A stretch of 43,493 nucleotides of DNA. Origin: Roseburia sp. 1XD42-34. Lineage in GTDB: Bacteria; Bacillota; Bacilli; Bacillales; Amphibacillaceae. The stretch spans positions 1 through 43,493 of the forward strand of contig NZ_QWLJ01000042.1 of NCBI RefSeq assembly GCF_009917385.1. The letters are read 5' to 3'. The translations under genes and the position numbers were made by a program. The first letter of the stretch is position 1. Each line of letters begins with the position of its first letter. The notes under the pieces were generated by a model, which saw only the letters and a program-made list of their open reading frames with translations, was not told the DNA's origin and ran no database searches. This document shows positions 34,273 through 41,562 of the stretch, one piece after another.

Positions 34273-34300
34273 AAATTATATATGATTTCATATATAATTT
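34273..34300. promoter_or_regulatory. perfect 28-bp palindrome, candidate GntR operator site E
   Basis: AAATTATATATGA (34273-34285), TT, TCATATATAATTT (34288-34300): 13-bp exact arms. Its core resembles sites A-D around the hpa genes. It stands about 100 bases upstream of the decayed TRAP transporter, implying that the uptake system belonged to the same regulon. Confidence 0.6.
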
Positions 34301-34403
34301 ATTCGCATATAAAAATGCATAATTATTCGTGATTATGGATGAAAACATAATACGCACTATTGTAAGCGTTGTCTTGTTTTGTTTTTTGTATGGAGGTGAA
34401 ATG

Positions 34404-35330
34404 ATGGTTCGTAAAATAAGGGTGTTGATAGGGATTGTAGTATTATTTATTCTGGCTGCGCGTTCAGAAGGGATTGCTTCCACTAACTCTGAGCACCATT
34501 TGGTAATTTCGCACTTTTTACCAGGGAGTCATCCGATACAAACAGATGTTTTTCGAGCGATTGGTAATGAAATGAAAGAAAAGTCTCATGGTCCAAATGA
34601 TCATTTTTATATTCATTGTTGTATTGCTTGTGAGGAAGAACCCTTCATTGGCACCTGTAAGATCAGAACAGGGATCAACAAGGGAAAAACTCCATACGAT
34701 AAAGAGTATTTGGCCATTTCTAGCGTTATTTCTAATTAGTATTGGCGGAATTTATGTGGGGTTTTTACACCTACAGAAGCGGCTGGAGTAGGCGCAATGG
34801 GGGCCATGCTTTTTTCTTTTCTTTCAAGAAGATTGAATTGGAACTGGCTAAAACTTGCTTTTAATGAATCCGTAAAATTGACAGCATATATTTTTTTAAT
34901 TCTTATTGGTGCTACGCCAGTTTTTAACGATTAGCAGACTACCAGTGCAACTAACCAGTATAGTCAGTCATTTGGAATGGAACCCATATGTTATTCTAAT
35001 TGCTATTTTGTTGGCATTGTTTTTGCTTGGATGTTTGATTGAAGGATCGTCACTTATTGTGCTTACCATTCCCATTATCTATCCGATTATTTTAGAGTTG
35101 GGATTTAGCGGTGTTTGGTTCGGTATCATTATGGTAATGGCAATTAAATCGGTTCATTAACACCCCCACTTGGAATTAGTATTTTTGTAATTAAAGGAGT
35201 TGCTACAGATATACCTGTACAAACCATTTTTAAAGGCGCTATCCCGATGATTGCTGGGATGATAATTTGCCTCCTGATCCTCATTGTCTTTCCTTCCTTT
35301 GTCACTTTTTTACCGAGCTTAATGAGATAA
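34404..35330 (+). pseudogene. decayed TRAP dicarboxylate-type transporter (dctP fragment joined to dctM fragment)
   Basis: ATG 34404 follows GGAGGTG and begins like a TRAP solute-binding protein: a signal-peptide-like N-terminus, then HHLVISHFLPGSHPIQTDVF. Near 34590-34600 the sequence jumps to the middle of a TRAP large permease: VRKNPSLAP, WPFLALFLISIGGIYVG, then after a frameshift FTPTEAAGVGAMG, a TAG at 34932, a further segment LLGCLIEGSSLIVLTIPIIYP, and after another shift SLTPPLGISIFVIKG to TAA 35328. A deletion has removed most of dctP, all of dctQ and the first half of dctM, and at least two to three frame breaks followed. It cannot encode a working transporter. The substrate was probably an aromatic acid, judging by the neighbouring hpa genes. 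Confidence 0.8.
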
Positions 35331-35377
35331 ATGATTAGCGAAAGGAGCTCTTTCAGAACATGAGAACTTCTTTTTAT

Positions 35378-35600
35378 TTTGTAAGATAAGAAAGTATCAA
35401 ATAAGGTGCTTGTGGATAGCGAAATAACCGGATAGTCACGTCCGGCTTCATCGGCCAGCAACGATGCGACTTGAGAAATGCGCCTTTCGATAAGGCCTCA
35501 TTGGTTCGTCTCTAAGAGGAAGAACGACTAAAAACGGTCTTGCCGCCCAGACGTCGGCATACCCCAGTTTTAGTGGCATGGTCCCTTTATCCCGTAAGAA
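35378..35600. repeat. dispersed structured repeat, family 2, copy c, 5' part
   Basis: GATAAGAAAGTATCAAATAA, GGTGCTTGTGGATAGCGAAA, CACGTCCGGCTTCATCGGCC, CAGCAACGATGCGACTT, TTGGTTCGTCTCTAAGAGGA and CTTGCCGCCCAGACGTCGGC match copy d almost throughout. It is interrupted near 35585-35600 by a family 1 element and resumes at about 35770. Confidence 0.75.
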
Positions 35601-35775
35601 GGCGTTGTAGACTCCCACGGTCTAAGAATGGAAGATGTGAGCGGAACAAGTCGAAGCGGGAGGTAACAGCACCTAAATCCCCTATTTCGTAAGAGGTCTT
35701 TAAGTCATACCCTGGCGTTACTAACCGTCAACGGGGGAGGAAGAAACCCCCGCTGATGGAAGGTTCCCTTTATCT
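35590..35775. repeat. dispersed structured repeat, family 1, copy e, inside a family 2 copy
   Basis: AAGAATGGAAGATGTGAGCG, AACAAGTCGAAGCGGGAG, GTAACAGCACCTAAATCCCC, TAAGTCATACCCTGGCGTTA, and the CAACGGGGGAGGAAG with CCCCCGCTGATGGAAGG arms. It is closest to copy a. TCCCTTTATC occurs at both edges (35580s and 35770s). Confidence 0.75.
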
Positions 35776-35837
35776 TTCGTTGATTCGTTCCATTCGCTAC
35801 GTTGCTAAGCGGGATCGCCGATTCTTTGTTCGTACTT
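35776..35837. repeat. family 2, copy c, 3' part
   Basis: TTGATTCGTTCCATTCGCTA, then CGTTGCTAAGCGGGATCGCC and TTCTTTGTTC, equal to the 3' ends of copies b and d. Confidence 0.7.
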
Positions 35838-36232
35838 GAAGTTTTAGAAACTAATATTCTCATTAAATATAGCATTATAGCTTTCGGTGGTTTTTAAATT
35901 TTCCCGTACTTACGAGTATGATCATGTTTGTCTAGCTTGTTACATAGCTTTAAGGACAAGGGAATCTGTGGTAATGACGTAGCGCGCGTATTAAAAGTAT
36001 TTTTAATTTTTTAGGCGGCCCTAAGATGTTAGTCATTGTTTCCACTTTAAGCCGTGAGGGAGCATCCACTCCACCCTTCTTCATTGAAATTTGCTTTATT
36101 AGAAACGAAACATAACATAACATACCCTATCAAGTCCACCTTATGTAAACTGCTGTGACTTAATTATTTTGCTAAAGCTTTGTGAAAATATGTTATGCTG
36201 AAATTAAGAACTGTAAGGGAGGCTGCTAGACG
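35838..36232. other. 395-bp gap before hmoB, no gene seen
   Basis: Stops in all frames and no recognisable decayed gene. The last 60 bases are AT-rich and must hold the hmoB promoter; TTGCTA near 36168 with a TATGCT-like -10 around 36193 is a weak candidate. No clear Fur box was found. Confidence 0.35.
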
Positions 36233-36685
36233 GTGAAAGTAAACATAATAGAGCTAAACGGGAAGCAACCATTATCTATAAATGAAATTGGAAACAACAT
36301 TTGGATTGCTTCGGAAACACAAAAAAAGAAATATGAAATTATAGATCAAGCAAATACTTTACAAACAGAGGGGCTTACCGTTTTAAATTGTATTCCTATT
36401 CATGATGAAAAAAGGAGACGTTTTGAAGAACGGTTTTTAAACCGGCCTCGATTAATAGAAAATGAGCCGGGATTTATTGCGATTCGCGTATTACGCCCAG
36501 TGCAAGATGACATATATATAGTCTTGACTCAGTGGCAGACAGAGGAGGCTTTTCGAAACTGGCAGGCATCCACTGCCTACCAACATGCACATAGAAAAAG
36601 AAAAACCCAGCAAGGGATTGACCAAGAGGCAGGTGTTCTAAAAGACAAGCCCTATCACAAGTTGTATCGACCAAATATTTATTAA
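36233..36685 (+). CDS. hmoB: HmoB-like heme-degrading monooxygenase
   Basis: A 150-residue protein of the antibiotic-biosynthesis-monooxygenase fold. The N-terminal extension (about 1-65) followed by the ABM domain (66-140) with FEERFLNRPRLIENEPGFIA, VLTQWQTEEAFRNWQAS and AYQHAHRKR matches B. subtilis HmoB (YhgC, about 166 residues). That enzyme degrades heme in the cytosol and releases iron. GTG 36233 has GGGAGG about ten bases upstream, slightly long. It is 44 bases upstream of the LOV-STAS gene and may be cotranscribed with it. Confidence 0.85.
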   Translation: MKVNIIELNGKQPLSINEIGNNIWIASETQKKKYEIIDQANTLQTEGLTVLNCIPIHDEKRRRFEERFLNRPRLIENEPGFIAIRVLRPVQDDIYIVLTQWQTEEAFRNWQASTAYQHAHRKRKTQQGIDQEAGVLKDKPYHKLYRPNIY

Positions 36686-36729
36686 ATTATAGAGAAATAG
36701 CAAATTATGAACGAAAGAGGACTGTAAGT

Positions 36730-37521
36730 ATGGTAAATAAACGACATGAAAAATTATATTTATTTGAAAAAGCATTAAACTATACTGGAGTTGGATTAAT
36801 TATTACTGATCCTAATTTAGAGGAAAATCCGATTATTTTTGTAAACAGAGGTTTTACAGAATTGACTGGGTATATGGAAAATGAAGTAGTCGGGAAAAAT
36901 TGCCGCTTTTTGCAAGGAACAGAAACAGATCCTTACAGTTTGGAGCGGATTCGTCAAGCAATACAAGCAAATGAATCGATTACCATACAGGTATATAATT
37001 ATAAGAAAGACGGGACAGGCTTTTGGAATGAGTTATCGATTGACCCGATGTGGGTGGAAGAAGAACAAAAATATTACTTTGTCGGAGTGCAAAAAGATGT
37101 GACCAATGAGAAGGAGAGCGAACGACTATTACAAAATAGTTTGTTAGAAATCGAAAAGCTGTCAACGCCTATTGTACCGATTCGCGATGATGTAGCAGTT
37201 TTGCCGCTCATTGGAAATATGAATGATCAACGGATGGAGACAATGATGGCAAATATATCTACCTATATGGAACAAGCCAATGAAGAATATATTATTATTG
37301 ACCTATCTGGTCTACACGAAGTAGATACATATACGGTATCACGACTATTAAAGATACACCAATTTATTTTATTAATGGGTAAAAAATTATTATTTGCTGG
37401 CATTCGTCCTGATATGGCTTTAAAAACGGTGATTATTCAGGATACATTTAAAGATATAAACACGTTTAAAAATGTAAAGATGGCGTTGCATTATATAGAT
37501 AAGGAGAGGGAGGATAAATAG
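36730..37521 (+). CDS. ytvA: YtvA-like LOV-STAS blue-light photoreceptor
   Basis: A 263-residue protein, nearly the length of B. subtilis YtvA (261). The LOV domain (about 10-125) contains GKNCRFLQG (55-63), where Cys58 forms the light-induced flavin adduct, plus FVNRGFTELTGY and the ELSIDPM and YYFVGVQKDVT strands. A linker helix (126-146) leads to a STAS domain (147-258) with IIIDLSGLHEVDTYTV. In B. subtilis this protein signals blue light to the stressosome and sigma-B general stress response. GAAAGAGGA lies upstream of ATG 36730. All key residues are intact. Confidence 0.93.
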   Translation: MVNKRHEKLYLFEKALNYTGVGLIITDPNLEENPIIFVNRGFTELTGYMENEVVGKNCRFLQGTETDPYSLERIRQAIQANESITIQVYNYKKDGTGFWNELSIDPMWVEEEQKYYFVGVQKDVTNEKESERLLQNSLLEIEKLSTPIVPIRDDVAVLPLIGNMNDQRMETMMANISTYMEQANEEYIIIDLSGLHEVDTYTVSRLLKIHQFILLMGKKLLFAGIRPDMALKTVIIQDTFKDINTFKNVKMALHYIDKEREDK

Positions 37522-37538
37522 GTTACACTTTAACAAGC

Positions 37539-37578
37539 AGCAGGCGACAACTACTTGAGCGTCTCCTTCTGCTTTTTG
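37539..37578 (+). terminator. probable terminator after the LOV-STAS gene
   Basis: AGCAGGCGAC (37539-37548) with GTCTCCTTCTGCT (37561-37573), an imperfect stem followed by five T residues. Confidence 0.45.
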
Positions 37579-37663
37579 AGCTTTTTTGTCTGGAAAATTT
37601 TCCTCATTTACACTGGAGATTCCTATTACAAAAGTAGAGGCAGATTGTTAATTTCACTCTCCG

Positions 37664-37700
37664 CCTCCCCAACGTTTTCTAAAAGGGGAGGTTGTTTTTA
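37664..37700 (+). terminator. rho-independent terminator
   Basis: CCTCCCC (37664-37670) and GGGGAGG (37685-37691), perfect 7-bp GC-rich stem, then TTGTTTTTA. It may back up the previous terminator. Confidence 0.65.
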
Positions 37701-37701
37701 A

Positions 37702-37965
37702 TAGGATAAGAAAGCATAAAATGAGGTGCTTGTGAATAACGAAATAATCGAAAGCCCACGTCCTGCGCATGAGCCCAGCAACGATGGGACTTTAGAAATG
37801 AGCCCTACAATAAGGCATTATCGGTTCGTCTCTAAGAGGAAGGTCGACTAAAATTGGACTTGCCGACCAGACGTCGGGATACCTCGGTTTTAGTGGGTTC
37901 CTTTATCTCGGTTGATTCGTTCCAATTGCTACGTTGTTAAACGGCGTCTCGCGCTGTTCAATTAA
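37702..37965. repeat. dispersed structured repeat, family 2, copy d (uninterrupted)
   Basis: ATAGGATAAGAAAGCATAAA, GAGGTGCTTGTGAATAACGA, CCCACGTCCTGCGCATGAGC, CAGCAACGATGGGACTT, GGTTCGTCTCTAAGAGGAAG, CTTGCCGACCAGACGTCGGG, GGGTTCCTTTATCTCGGTTG, ATTCGTTCCAATTGCTACG. It serves as the empty-site reference for the disrupted copy at 35.4-35.8 kb. Confidence 0.75.
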
Positions 37966-38144
37966 TTTTAATCCATAAAAGTGAAAGGCTTAACTCTGTT
38001 AGCTCGATCGAAAAATGGAAGCGACAATATTGTGTTTAATAATAGATTATATTATGATGTACTATGGTACAACTTTTATAATGAATTGTGAAAATAGTCA
38101 CTTAAATGAAATGTGTTATCAAGTATGAAGTAAAGGAGCTTATT

Positions 38145-39326
38145 ATGAAAATAGGGATTGATAAAATAGGTTTTTACGCTCCGCATTTATATGTGGACAT
38201 GAATAATTTGGCGAAAGCTAGAAACGTAGACCCTGAAAAATTCACCATTGGTATTGGTCAGGAAAAAATGGCGGTTGCACCACTTACACAAGATGCAGTT
38301 ACATTAGCTGCCAACGCAGCATTGGAAATTCTAGATGATGCGGATAGAGCTGCCATTGATTTTGTTATATTTGGTACAGAAACAGGCGTGGACCATTCAA
38401 AAGCAGCAGGGGTTTATGTTCATCATTTACTGAACCTACAACCTCATACGAGAACAGTAGAAGTAAAGCAGGCGTGTTTTGGTGCTACTGCCGGTATTCA
38501 AATGGCAAAAGGGCATATTGCTTTAAATCCAGACAGCAAGGTTTTAGTTTTAGCTTCAGATATTGCGAGATACGGGCTTCGAACTGGTGGTGAGGCGACA
38601 CAAGGTGCTGGCGCAGTCGCCATGATCATTAGTAAAGATCCAAAAATTTTGGCACTTGAAGAGCCGTCTGCCTATTTAACAGAGGATGTGATGGATTTTT
38701 GGCGTCCGGTTTATTCCGAATATGCACAGGTAGATGGGAAACTTTCGAATGAAATGTACTTGTCCTTCTTTGAAAAAATTTGGAATGCCTTTAAGCAGAA
38801 CACAGGGTTAGGCATTGGTGACTTTTCTGCTATTTGTTACCATCTTCCATATACAAAAATGGGATTAAAGGCTTTACGGATTATTTATGATCAAGGCACT
38901 AAAACAGATAAAGATCGTTTACTGGAAAACCTGGAATACAGTAAAATTTATAATAAACATGTCGGTAATATTTATACAGGCTCTTTATATTTAAGCTTCC
39001 TGTCATTGCTTGAACATCAAAGCAAGCTAAATGCGGGTGATAGAATAGGGCTGTTTAGTTATGGTTCCGGAGCTGTGGGAGAGTTCTTTATGGGTCTTCT
39101 GCAGACTAATTATCAAACCCATTTAAACACGAAACAACATCAGGATTTACTCGCGTCGAGAAGAGAAGTAAGTGTGGAAGAATATGAACAAATTTTTGAA
39201 GCAAAATTGCCAAACGATGGAACGGATTTTGAACTGGATGTAGACGCTGATCCAGCTAAAATAAAGCTCTCTGGAGTTGGTGGTCATATCCGCCATTATA
39301 TGAATAGTAGTCAAGTGAAGAGTTAA
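38145..39326 (+). CDS. mvaS: hydroxymethylglutaryl-CoA synthase
   Basis: A 393-residue thiolase-fold enzyme condensing acetyl-CoA with acetoacetyl-CoA to HMG-CoA, an early step of the mevalonate route to isoprenoids. The catalytic triad falls at the same numbers as in the Staphylococcus enzyme: Glu79 (FGTETGVD), Cys111 (KQACFGATAG) and His233 (CYHLPYTKMG). The length is family-typical. The start is ATG 38145, with AAAGGAG seven bases upstream; an in-frame ATG at 38106 has no ribosome site. It is monocistronic and ended by a strong terminator. No other mevalonate gene is in the window, unusual in a family where most members use the MEP route. Confidence 0.95.
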   Translation: MKIGIDKIGFYAPHLYVDMNNLAKARNVDPEKFTIGIGQEKMAVAPLTQDAVTLAANAALEILDDADRAAIDFVIFGTETGVDHSKAAGVYVHHLLNLQPHTRTVEVKQACFGATAGIQMAKGHIALNPDSKVLVLASDIARYGLRTGGEATQGAGAVAMIISKDPKILALEEPSAYLTEDVMDFWRPVYSEYAQVDGKLSNEMYLSFFEKIWNAFKQNTGLGIGDFSAICYHLPYTKMGLKALRIIYDQGTKTDKDRLLENLEYSKIYNKHVGNIYTGSLYLSFLSLLEHQSKLNAGDRIGLFSYGSGAVGEFFMGLLQTNYQTHLNTKQHQDLLASRREVSVEEYEQIFEAKLPNDGTDFELDVDADPAKIKLSGVGGHIRHYMNSSQVKS

Positions 39327-39335
39327 AAATGTTTA

Positions 39336-39375
39336 AGCGGGTTTCTCATGTATGGAGAAACCCGCTCGCTTTTTA
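39336..39375 (+). terminator. rho-independent terminator of mvaS
   Basis: AGCGGGTTTCTC (39336-39347) pairs perfectly with GAGAAACCCGCT (39355-39366), followed by CGCTTTTT. Confidence 0.85.
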
Positions 39376-39656
39376 GGCTCTATACTAAATGTGGTGGTAC
39401 TCCTTATTGTGGCAATGCGCAGAAAGATGCAAAAAAATACACTCATTCTCCTCTCTTTTGATAACCTTAAGTTGCAGACCAAAAGGTAAAGGAGAGGGAA
39501 AGAGTGCAATATCATCTTAACATAGACTTATTGGGGATAAAAGATAAACAAGTAGAAGTATGGGATATAAAAGAAGAACCCACGAAATTATTGGTAGAAT
39601 TTTATACAAAAGTTAAAAAGCAAACAGCAGGCTTGTCTGCCCTGACTTTTTCTTAG
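39376..39656 (+). mobile_element. truncated ISL3-family insertion sequence remnant (left end)
   Basis: GGCTCTATACTAAATGTGGT at 39376-39395 looks like the left inverted repeat of ISL3-type elements. It is followed, at the usual distance, by a ribosome site and the first 40 or so codons of a transposase. No matching right inverted repeat is found downstream, so most of the element has been deleted. Confidence 0.5.
39504..39656 (+). pseudogene. N-terminal fragment of an ISL3-family transposase
   Basis: GTG 39504 follows AAAGGAGAGGGA and encodes 50 residues, starting MQYHLNIDLLGIKDKQVEVW and ending KVKKQT, where intact ISL3 transposases enter a zinc-finger CPxC motif. Here the frame continues as an unrelated GLSALTFS and stops. 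The truncation point coincides with the end of similarity. It is non-functional. Confidence 0.5.
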
Positions 39657-39665
39657 TCCAAAAGT

Positions 39666-40118
39666 TTACGAAAAACTTTCACGATTGGTTATTTCTTGAG
39701 CAATGGCTTCTGTTAATTCTGAAGTCATTTTCGGAACAAATGATTTTAACGCTGGATTGATTACTGGTCCCATCATTCCTCCTGCTTTGATATCCAAATG
39801 CCCAGTCATTTCCGTCTGGGCTGCGTTAATCGCCTTAGCGCTAAATGCTCCACTACCGGTGAATTTTTCACTTAAACCCTTCAAGTCAAATGTTACTTCA
39901 TTAGGCTTTTCCCATTTAGTGATAATTACCTTTAAATGTACTTTTTTATGAACGATACCGAGGTCGCCTTTGAACGTCCATGTCGATTCCTTATCGTTGA
40001 TAATCTCATGATTAATATAACCAGGTACTAATGGCGCCCAATTGTTCATGTTGCTAACAAAATTCCACACATGCTCAATTGGCACATTTAAGGTTACCTC
40101 CTTCGTTCCACTAGGCAT
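39666..40118 (-). CDS. CoxG/SRPBCC-family protein
   Basis: A 150-residue START/SRPBCC-fold protein of the CoxG type. It begins with the family-like VPIEHVWNFVSNMNNWAPLVPG, continues with KGDLGIVHKKVHLKV and FTGSGAFSAKAI, and ends in an amphipathic helix. CoxG proteins are best known near CO dehydrogenase, where they help enzyme recruitment, but many Bacilli carry solitary members of unknown role that may bind a hydrophobic ligand. ATG 40118 has an AGGAGGAGGA site. It is monocistronic. No molybdo-hydroxylase genes are in view. Confidence 0.82.
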   Translation of the reverse strand: MPSGTKEVTLNVPIEHVWNFVSNMNNWAPLVPGYINHEIINDKESTWTFKGDLGIVHKKVHLKVIITKWEKPNEVTFDLKGLSEKFTGSGAFSAKAINAAQTEMTGHLDIKAGGMMGPVINPALKSFVPKMTSELTEAIAQEITNRESFS

Positions 40119-40420
40119 AAATCTATCCTCCTCCTTTTATTTATCTGCGTTTAGTAACAGATGTATTAAAATTTAGCAGCAATAAAACATAATAGCAAAT
40201 TCACGCCCCATTTAAAGAATTATAACGTCCATCAGCAGCGAATATAAAATAATTATTAAGCTATAGTTTATTTTATACCACAAATAAGCTATATTTAACC
40301 ATATATCAAAAGTAAGAGAAGCAATCTAGGTGGAGAATAGGGAAATTTCGAGATTTGTATTTTCACAGCAGGGGTTATTTACAGAAGAAATAGCTTAAAG
40401 CAAGTACACAACGCCATATA
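40119..40420. other. AT-rich gap, no gene seen
   Basis: Upstream region of the minus-strand CoxG gene. No ORF, terminator or repeat was recognised before the tandem array at about 40421. Confidence 0.35.
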
Positions 40421-40580
40421 AGCAAGGCGAACAGTCAAGTCATAAGTAAAAACGAGCAACCAAGCAAAGTATGCGATCCTCCAGCTAGATCAAGTAACTG
40501 AGTAAGGCGAACAGTCAAGACACAAGCCAGATCGAGTAATAAGCAAACCGAACGTTTAAATCACAAGCTGATGAGCAAAA
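40421..40580. repeat. degenerate tandem repeat, about four units of 40 bp
   Basis: Units begin near 40421, 40462, 40501 and 40541. Units 1 and 3 share AAGGCGAACAGTCAAG followed by an ACAAG/ATAAG and a GAGTAA/GAGCAA motif. Units 2 and 4 begin AAGCAAA. Units are of 39-41 bases with no spacer-like variable middle. The array lies upstream of the ABC transporter and is AGCAA-rich. Confidence 0.55.
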
Positions 40581-40691
40581 AGTAGAGAACTCAATCGAGA
40601 CTTGGTCTAAATGGAGTATCAGTTATCCAGTATAAAATCAAATTTAAATCGTTGTAGAAGCAAACGGCGAACATGAAGGGGGTACGGTGAA

Positions 40692-41558
40692 GTGGGGATA
40701 CTGATTCAAGGAAAGAGTGTTTCCAAAAAAGTAAATAATAATTGTATTTTAGATCATATCGACTTTACCTTTTGGCAAGGTGAAGCCGTAGCAATTGTTG
40801 GTACGAATGGTTCAGGGAAGAGCACGTTGCTTCGGCTTTTAACTGGGATTTCGGAGCCTTCGAGTGGTACTATTCAACGTGGTAATTGTCGTATTGGCTA
40901 TGTACCAGAACAATTTTCGGTAAATATATCGTTTACAGGATTTGACTACCTTTATCATTTAGGGAGGATCGAAGGGCTATCCCGTGAAACATCGAAAAAG
41001 AGAACCCACCAACTTCTCGAGCAATTTGGTTTACAAGCAACTTCTAAAGCAATGAAGCTCTATTCTAAAGGAATGAGGCAAAAAATAAACATCATGCAAG
41101 CATTGTTACATTCTCCCAGTCTGCTAATTTTAGATGAGCCATTATCGGGTTTGGATAATACCGCTCAATTAGAAGTCGAGTCCATTTTACATGAGCTAAA
41201 GGAAAAAGGACTGACCATCATATTCACCTGTCATGACCATCTACTTTTAAAACAGCTTGCAGACCGTACTCTCCAATTGCGAAATGGCAAGTTCACAGAA
41301 GTTACTGAAACCATTTTAGCAACAAAAGAAAACACAGTTACGATTGAAACGACTCTTCCAGCTGACTGTTTAGTGCTGAAGCAATTTGACAACAACCCCA
41401 AAATAAATGCGATGCAAATACTTGCAAATAAAGTTATATTCAAAGTACACCCATTAAAAAGCGATGAAATGATTTTGCAATTGATTCAAGCCGGTGTTTC
41501 CATCATTTCTGTTACACAAATTAGACAGATTGACGTTTTCAATAATGAGAGGGGGTAA
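40692..41558 (+). CDS. ABC transporter ATP-binding protein
   Basis: A 288-residue ATPase. Walker A is GTNGSGKST (37-45), Q-loop in YVPEQFS, signature YSKGMRQK (124-131), Walker B LLILDEP (144-150), D-loop SGLD and the switch His in TCHDH. The last 80 residues form an extra C-terminal domain of the kind found in CcmA/YxlF-type exporters. It powers the permease encoded four bases downstream. The start is GTG 40692, with GGGGG about nine bases upstream. Export of a peptide, drug or bacteriocin-like compound is the usual role; the cargo is not readable. Confidence 0.9.
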   Translation: MGILIQGKSVSKKVNNNCILDHIDFTFWQGEAVAIVGTNGSGKSTLLRLLTGISEPSSGTIQRGNCRIGYVPEQFSVNISFTGFDYLYHLGRIEGLSRETSKKRTHQLLEQFGLQATSKAMKLYSKGMRQKINIMQALLHSPSLLILDEPLSGLDNTAQLEVESILHELKEKGLTIIFTCHDHLLLKQLADRTLQLRNGKFTEVTETILATKENTVTIETTLPADCLVLKQFDNNPKINAMQILANKVIFKVHPLKSDEMILQLIQAGVSIISVTQIRQIDVFNNERG

Positions 41559-41562
41559 AGGA

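Noticed and set aside
40421..40580. CRISPR array
   Set aside because: Units are degenerate throughout, with no constant repeat alternating with variable spacers, and no cas genes are present.
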